Source: Polysphondylium violaceum (Eukaryota > Evosea > Eumycetozoa > Dictyosteliales > Dictyosteliaceae). Taken from it: a stretch of 24,695 nt of DNA. The notes under the pieces are model-generated. The model was given only the letters and a program-made list of their open reading frames with translations. It had not been told where the DNA came from and did no database searches. The position numbers and the translations under genes were made by a program. Location: NCBI GenBank assembly GCA_000277445.1, contig AJWJ01000351.1, forward strand, positions 1 through 24,695, in the 5' to 3' direction. Within the stretch, counting starts at the first letter, position 1, and each line of letters begins with the position of its first letter. This document shows positions 20,871-24,695 of the stretch, piece after piece.

Positions 20871-22233
20871 TTATAATTTTGCAGAATTTGGTGGACCAAT
20901 ATTAATAATAACATTATATAAATTATCTGGAGCACCATTTAAATAATCCATACCATATCTAATTACATTACGAGTGTTTGAAACAACTTTAGCAGCTTGA
21001 CTTGGATTTTGATCCCATAGGTTATCACGGAAACATGTTTCATATGTAGTGTATGGATCATTAGTACCATTGAGAATTGCTTGTTGGTTGGAACTGAATC
21101 TTGGATTATTGTACACCCACATAAAACCATCGTCAGTATTATTTCTTCTGACCCTAACACACATTGATAGACCTTGTAAAAATAGAGAATCGTTATTCCA
21201 GATAGACTCACCATAAAAACAAATAGCATCCAAAGCTTGTACTGGACCACTCCAACCTGGTGGTGTAACTGTGGATCCTGGTGGTAACATCTTTGGTAAA
21301 TTAAATTTTAAAGCACCACCATCGTAACCTGGAATAATAGCATTATTGCAATATTGGCCATCAATTTCCCATTCTTGGGTCGGATCCCAGTTAAAGAATT
21401 GTGTCCTAACTGTGTATTTTCTATTTAACCAATCCCATAGATATGACAGACCAACAAAAACAATGGTAAACACTATACATGCGGCTACAAGTGGTATGAC
21501 AAACTCTGGAAGAGCAAAAGCTAATTCAATACCCCATTCTGCTAAAATAAGACCAAGTCTGGCGGCAAAAGCAGTGGCAACAAAGCTTAAACCTTCAGCA
21601 ACATAACCGGCAAACACTTTTACCATAAGACCAGCTAAAATACCTTCTACCAAGAGATCTGGTAAACGTAAGTTGTAACTATGAATGCCAGCAATCATTG
21701 CTGTCTCGGCATAGCTGCCAAATTGGACTTGAGCCTCATACTTGATGTTTGGATCATCATTAACTGGTTTAATAAACTCAGTATAACCCCAAACCATTCC
21801 ACCTCTACTCCATGTGGCATAAAATGGCTTACCATCCAATTCAACTCTTTGAAAAGCACCGAATCCATTATTGATGATGTTTTGGTAAACTCCATTTAAA
21901 TCTTCAGATGCCATTTGCTCAATTTGTTTTACCAATGGGAAATTGCAATTTTGGTATGCACTCTTAACATAAGATGTAGTTTGAAGTACTGGTGCACTAT
22001 ATTCTGAGTTAGTTTTATTTTAAACTTGAATAAAAGTAAAATTTTTCAGCGAATAAAAACTCTTACCTGAGTGGTCTAATTTGAGCAGGAATACCTCTGG
22101 CATCAAAGTTTACATGTTGTGCTCTAAAGCTGGGAATATCGTCAACAGCGGGACCAATGACTTTTAAGCCAGGGAAAATATTTGGCATATGATCAGGATG
22201 ATTTAAAATTTGATTTGATGGTTTGTCTGTCAT
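20871..22233 (-). CDS. Dictyostelid membrane-protein family, copy C (430 aa, unknown function)
   Basis: The gene is complement(join(20871..21996,22067..22233)), with a single 70-bp intron (GTAAGA...TAG, phase 2). It starts MTDKPSNQILNHPDHMPN. Landmarks by residue: GPAVDDIPSF 27-36; NFDARGIPA 42-50; ELDGKPFYATWSRGG 108-122; mostly hydrophobic 170-245, with the best membrane candidate at 221-244 (FVIPLVAACIVFTIVFVGLSYLWD); NWDPTQEW 258-265; LPKMLPPGSTVTPPGWSGP 289-307; CFYGESIWNND 315-325; DGFMWVYNNPRF 345-356; NLWDQNPS 381-388; YGMDYLNGAPDNLYNVIINIGPPN 403-426. No N-terminal signal peptide is seen. The soluble C-terminal part looks beta-rich. This copy is closest to B and lacks the later introns of A and B. 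Possible roles include membrane attachment or pore formation, but the sequence does not decide. Confidence 0.85.
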
Positions 22234-22581
22234 TTTATCTTGTTACTACACTAGAGAAGATAAGAAATGAATAATGAATTCCAAACACATTTCTTAATGC
22301 CTTTTATACTTTTTTAAAATATCAAAAAAGATATCGAAAAAAAAAGATAACATTTCTTTTACTCAATACATTGAAAAAAAAATATGAAAAAAAATTATTG
22401 GGCACTTGGTACATATTCAAAATCAAGATTTCAAAAAATAATTATTGGGCTCTATATTCAAAGATTGGGCATTAAGATTGTGGTTACTTTTTCAAATTCA
22501 TTGATTGTGATTATCTAAAAAACTATAAAAGATATTTATATGAGTATCGATTGTTTGAGTCGATATGTTAAATGTTTATGA

Positions 22582-22589
22582 ACCCACAA
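22582..22589 (+). promoter_or_regulatory. DUSE-like element (ACCCACAA)
   Basis: The word fits the Dictyostelium upstream sequence element, (A/T)CCCA(C/T)AA. That element lies about 60-65 bp upstream of many snRNA, snoRNA and class I RNA genes. Here a hairpin-capable segment begins about 64 bp downstream. At least one chance match exists elsewhere in the window (10203-10210, inside copy A), so the element alone proves little. Confidence 0.35.
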
Positions 22590-22653
22590 AAACAAACTCT
22601 ATCTTTTTTTAAAAAGGTAAGCTATGTTAGTTAAATACATTCACTGACATTTT

Positions 22654-22703
22654 GATTATCTCTTGAAGGTCTGAGTTTTTAAAGAGCAATGTAGGAGATA
22701 ATC
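22654..22703 (+). ncRNA. Candidate DUSE-driven small RNA (about 50 nt)
   Basis: The segment begins GATTATCTC and ends with its exact complement GAGATAATC, so its two ends can form a 9-bp stem, extendable by three pairs with G-U wobbles. This resembles dictyostelid class I RNAs, which are 42-65 nt with paired ends and a DUSE about 60-65 bp upstream. The conserved 11-nt motif expected in that class is not evident, so membership is doubtful. Boundaries are set by the stem only. Confidence 0.3.
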
Positions 22704-22894
22704 TTACTTTTATGATAATAATAAGTGAGTAAAATATCTCGACTCCCGAAAATAAAAGATTTTCATTTTTTTTCAATTTTTTTTTTAATTTATTCACTGG
22801 GGCTTTTGAAGGCAGAAAAGTATCCAAAGAAAGTAATGATTTAATTTCTTTATTTTTTTGTATATTTTATTTTTAAGACTTACTTTATATTACC

Positions 22895-24553
22895 ATGTCT
22901 CATATAGAGTTAAAAACTGGGACCACTATTAGACTTAGATCTAAAAAGGGGATAAAAAATAGAGAAGGCACACCAGATTGGTATTTGGGTGTATATGATG
23001 GTGCATGTATGTAGTAGTAGGAGTAATAAACAACAACAACAACAGCATCTAAAATATATATTTACTTATAAATATAGTAACTACTGATGGTGGTTTATCA
23101 AATAAAACAGAATGGACAGTGACTGCCAATAGTGTTGATGATACCATTTGTTTGAAATCAAATATTGGTAATCATTATCTTGGTATCACAGAGGACTTGA
23201 ATGTTATATTAAATGCAGATCCAAACACTACAGCTAAATTTAAAGTATTTTGGCAACAAAATGGCAAAGCATGTTTAATGTCTTTTATTCATGCCGCCAA
23301 GAAAAATAGAACAGGTAAAAATGGACCTCATATTGGTCATGATCCAAAAGGTGCTTTGATTGGTAATGCTGGTACTGGTGATTGGGGTCAATGGGAAATT
23401 ATAACATCTGGCGTTAATTCTGTTCAAAGTCCTGCTCACAGATTATTACTAGATTATAATAAACATAGAGAATGTATGTATTATTATTATTATTATTGAG
23501 TTATATAAATGATATTAACAATCATTTTACACAATAGTAATGAGTGGACCATTTACACTTGTACAGGTACCAACTAAAAATGTAATGGCAACATTAACTA
23601 CCACTTATAAATTACCAAATCTTAAAGTATCAAAATGGTGTGTAGTTGCAGCAGCTCCACCATCACCTTTACAAACACAAATGATTAAATCATCTCATTT
23701 AAAGATATTTGATTCAAAGGAAGCCAATCAAATTGGAGAGAGTAAAATTATTCAAGCTGGTGGCAATTATGTTATTAGAACATTGGCCAAGCCTCAAGGA
23801 CCAGATTCAATTCATTCCATTGTTACCAAATATGAAATTGAAGCTGATCTCTATAGTATTAAACTCACCAAAGTAAATCCAGGCGACTATATTCCCTCTG
23901 TTACTCCATTGTCTTCCAGCACAAGAGAGTATCATTTACGTGAAACCTCGCTCATCAATTTCAGAAACCCTGCTTTTGCTCAATGGTTGGATGTCAATCA
24001 ACTACATCCAATGCTTCTCTCTGATGGCACCGTTGAGCCACTCCTTTGTTTTGCCTATAGAGTACACTTGTTTATAAAGACTCATTTCTCTTATATCTTT
24101 GCTAAAGATGTAAAAGGGCGAAAGGCCACAGATACCATTGTATCTCGATCCTCAGATTGTGGTGGCTACTGTATTCTCTACTCTGCCATTATGCGTTGTC
24201 ACGGTATTCCATGTCGTTCCCTCTTTGGCAGATGGGCCAACAGCGGCACAGAGACAGAGAAAAGAGTTCATGTAAAAGGTGAATTCTATGCCGACGGTAT
24301 TGGTTGGATCCCTATCGATCCCTCTTGCTCCATTACAGGTGACCACAGCGAACCATTCACTCTTCATTTTGGCCGAGACTCTGGCGAATTTATCACTATG
24401 CATCTCGATCACAATATCCAAGACATTGATACCACTGTCACTGATAAAAAAGAACAACAAGAATTTATGCAAGCTCCTGCCTATTGGGTCAATGGTGATG
24501 GTAATTTCACAAACTCTTCATCTACCTCTCTTTGGACCGTTGAAACTAAATAA
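22895..24553 (+). CDS. Beta-trefoil (fascin-like) plus transglutaminase-like protein
   Basis: I read join(22895..23006,23078..23473,23538..24553), 507 aa. Both introns (71 and 64 bp) use GTATGT donors in phase 1. Residues about 5-165 look like a fascin or crystallin-type beta-trefoil: repeated I/L-x-L-K/R-S and YLGI/YLGV strands, with AKFKVFWQQNGKACL and W-G-Q-W-E-I at the end of a lobe. The C-terminal half carries the transglutaminase-core signature: Cys377 (SSDCGGYCILYSAIMRCHGIPCRSL), His414 (HVKGEFY) and Asp430 (GIGWIPIDPS). This superfamily includes crosslinking enzymes, proteases and amidases, so the reaction cannot be named. There is no signal peptide, suggesting a cytosolic protein. 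The trefoil might bind actin or sugars. Exon 1 starts at the first ATG after a poly-T tract and completes the first trefoil strand. Confidence 0.85.
23479..23499. repeat. (TAT)n tract in an intron
   Basis: About six ATT/TAT units follow the donor site of the second intron of the transglutaminase-like gene. Read through, they would add a short Tyr run before a stop. The splice form is preferred because it continues the protein in frame. Confidence 0.7.
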
Positions 24554-24695
24554 ATTTATATTCTAATGGATTAAATTAACCCATTTAGATATATATGTAT
24601 TGTTGTTTTAAAATAAAATAAAATAGATTCCTCATTATTTCATAATCACATTCAATACAAGATATATTAAATAGATATCTCGTTGTTTAGTTTTT
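24554..24695 (+). other. 3' flank of the transglutaminase-like gene
   Basis: AT-rich DNA with AATAAAATAAAATA (about 24612-24625), about 60 bp after the stop, a likely polyadenylation region. No further gene begins before the window ends. Confidence 0.5.

Larger units (their letters stand above)
22234..22894. other. Divergent region between family copy C and the transglutaminase-like gene
   Basis: The left part is the copy C promoter: on the minus strand GTATAAAA (22302-22309), with GATATCGA near 22330, ATCAAGATTTCAAA near 22421, and three TTGGGC words between 22396 and 22470. A DUSE-like element and a hairpin-forming segment follow (listed separately). Poly-T tracts at 22765-22790 and 22848-22875 precede the start at 22895. 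Confidence 0.5.

Noticed and set aside
23007-23023. Short first exon of the transglutaminase-like gene as a stand-alone peptide
   Set aside because: The stop lies inside the intron. Joining to 23078 restores the trefoil domain in frame.
1-24695. tRNA genes, rRNA, CRISPR arrays, retroelements or DIRS/TRE-type elements
   Set aside because: I looked for T-loop (GGTTCGA) signatures, direct-repeat arrays and reverse transcriptase or integrase motifs on both strands and saw none.

Overview
The window looks like nuclear DNA of a social amoeba of the genus Dictyostelium. The exact species cannot be fixed from the sequence. Evidence: very AT-rich intergenic DNA with long poly-A/poly-T tracts; short GT-AG introns of 56-88 bp; A/T-ending codons; Ser/Asn/Gln/Thr-rich low-complexity protein segments; and dictyostelid gene families (a Tgr IPT-repeat adhesion protein and a five-repeat gelsolin-related protein). 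I resolved nine complete genes by joining exons through splice sites that keep frame, plus one likely gene relic.

Left part (1-9.8 kb): a 1.7-kb non-coding, CA/CACC-rich upstream region; a 1700-aa protein with two CRIB-like Rho-binding motifs and five gelsolin-like repeats (1684-6852, +); a three-exon Siva-like cysteine-rich zinc-binding protein (7139-7719, -); a two-exon mitochondrial single-pass membrane protein (8242-9321, +); and a 94-aa hypothetical protein (9430-9714, -). A 26-bp perfect palindrome and a GC-richer island lie between the Siva-like and mitochondrial genes.

Middle and right part (10-22.3 kb): three paralogues of one family I do not recognise (426, 428 and 430 aa, all on -). 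Each has about 80 hydrophobic residues in the middle followed by a soluble domain. Their upstream regions share motifs, but their intron sets differ. Between them lie a Tgr-type cell-surface protein with 11 near-uniform IPT/TIG repeats (12380-17763, +; one frame break near its 3' end) and a Nit1 deaminated-glutathione amidase (19878-20795, +). A coding-like relic sits directly upstream of the Tgr gene.

Right end (22.9-24.55 kb): a three-exon protein joining a beta-trefoil (fascin-like) domain to a transglutaminase-like Cys-His-Asp domain. In the gap before it, a DUSE-like element stands about 64 nt upstream of a 50-nt segment able to fold into a hairpin, so this is a candidate small non-coding RNA gene.

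The genes do not form an operon. The one local theme is the interleaving of three copies of a predicted membrane protein family with an adhesion/recognition receptor gene. The most novel items are that family with its shared promoter signature, the CRIB-gelsolin protein, and the candidate small RNA.
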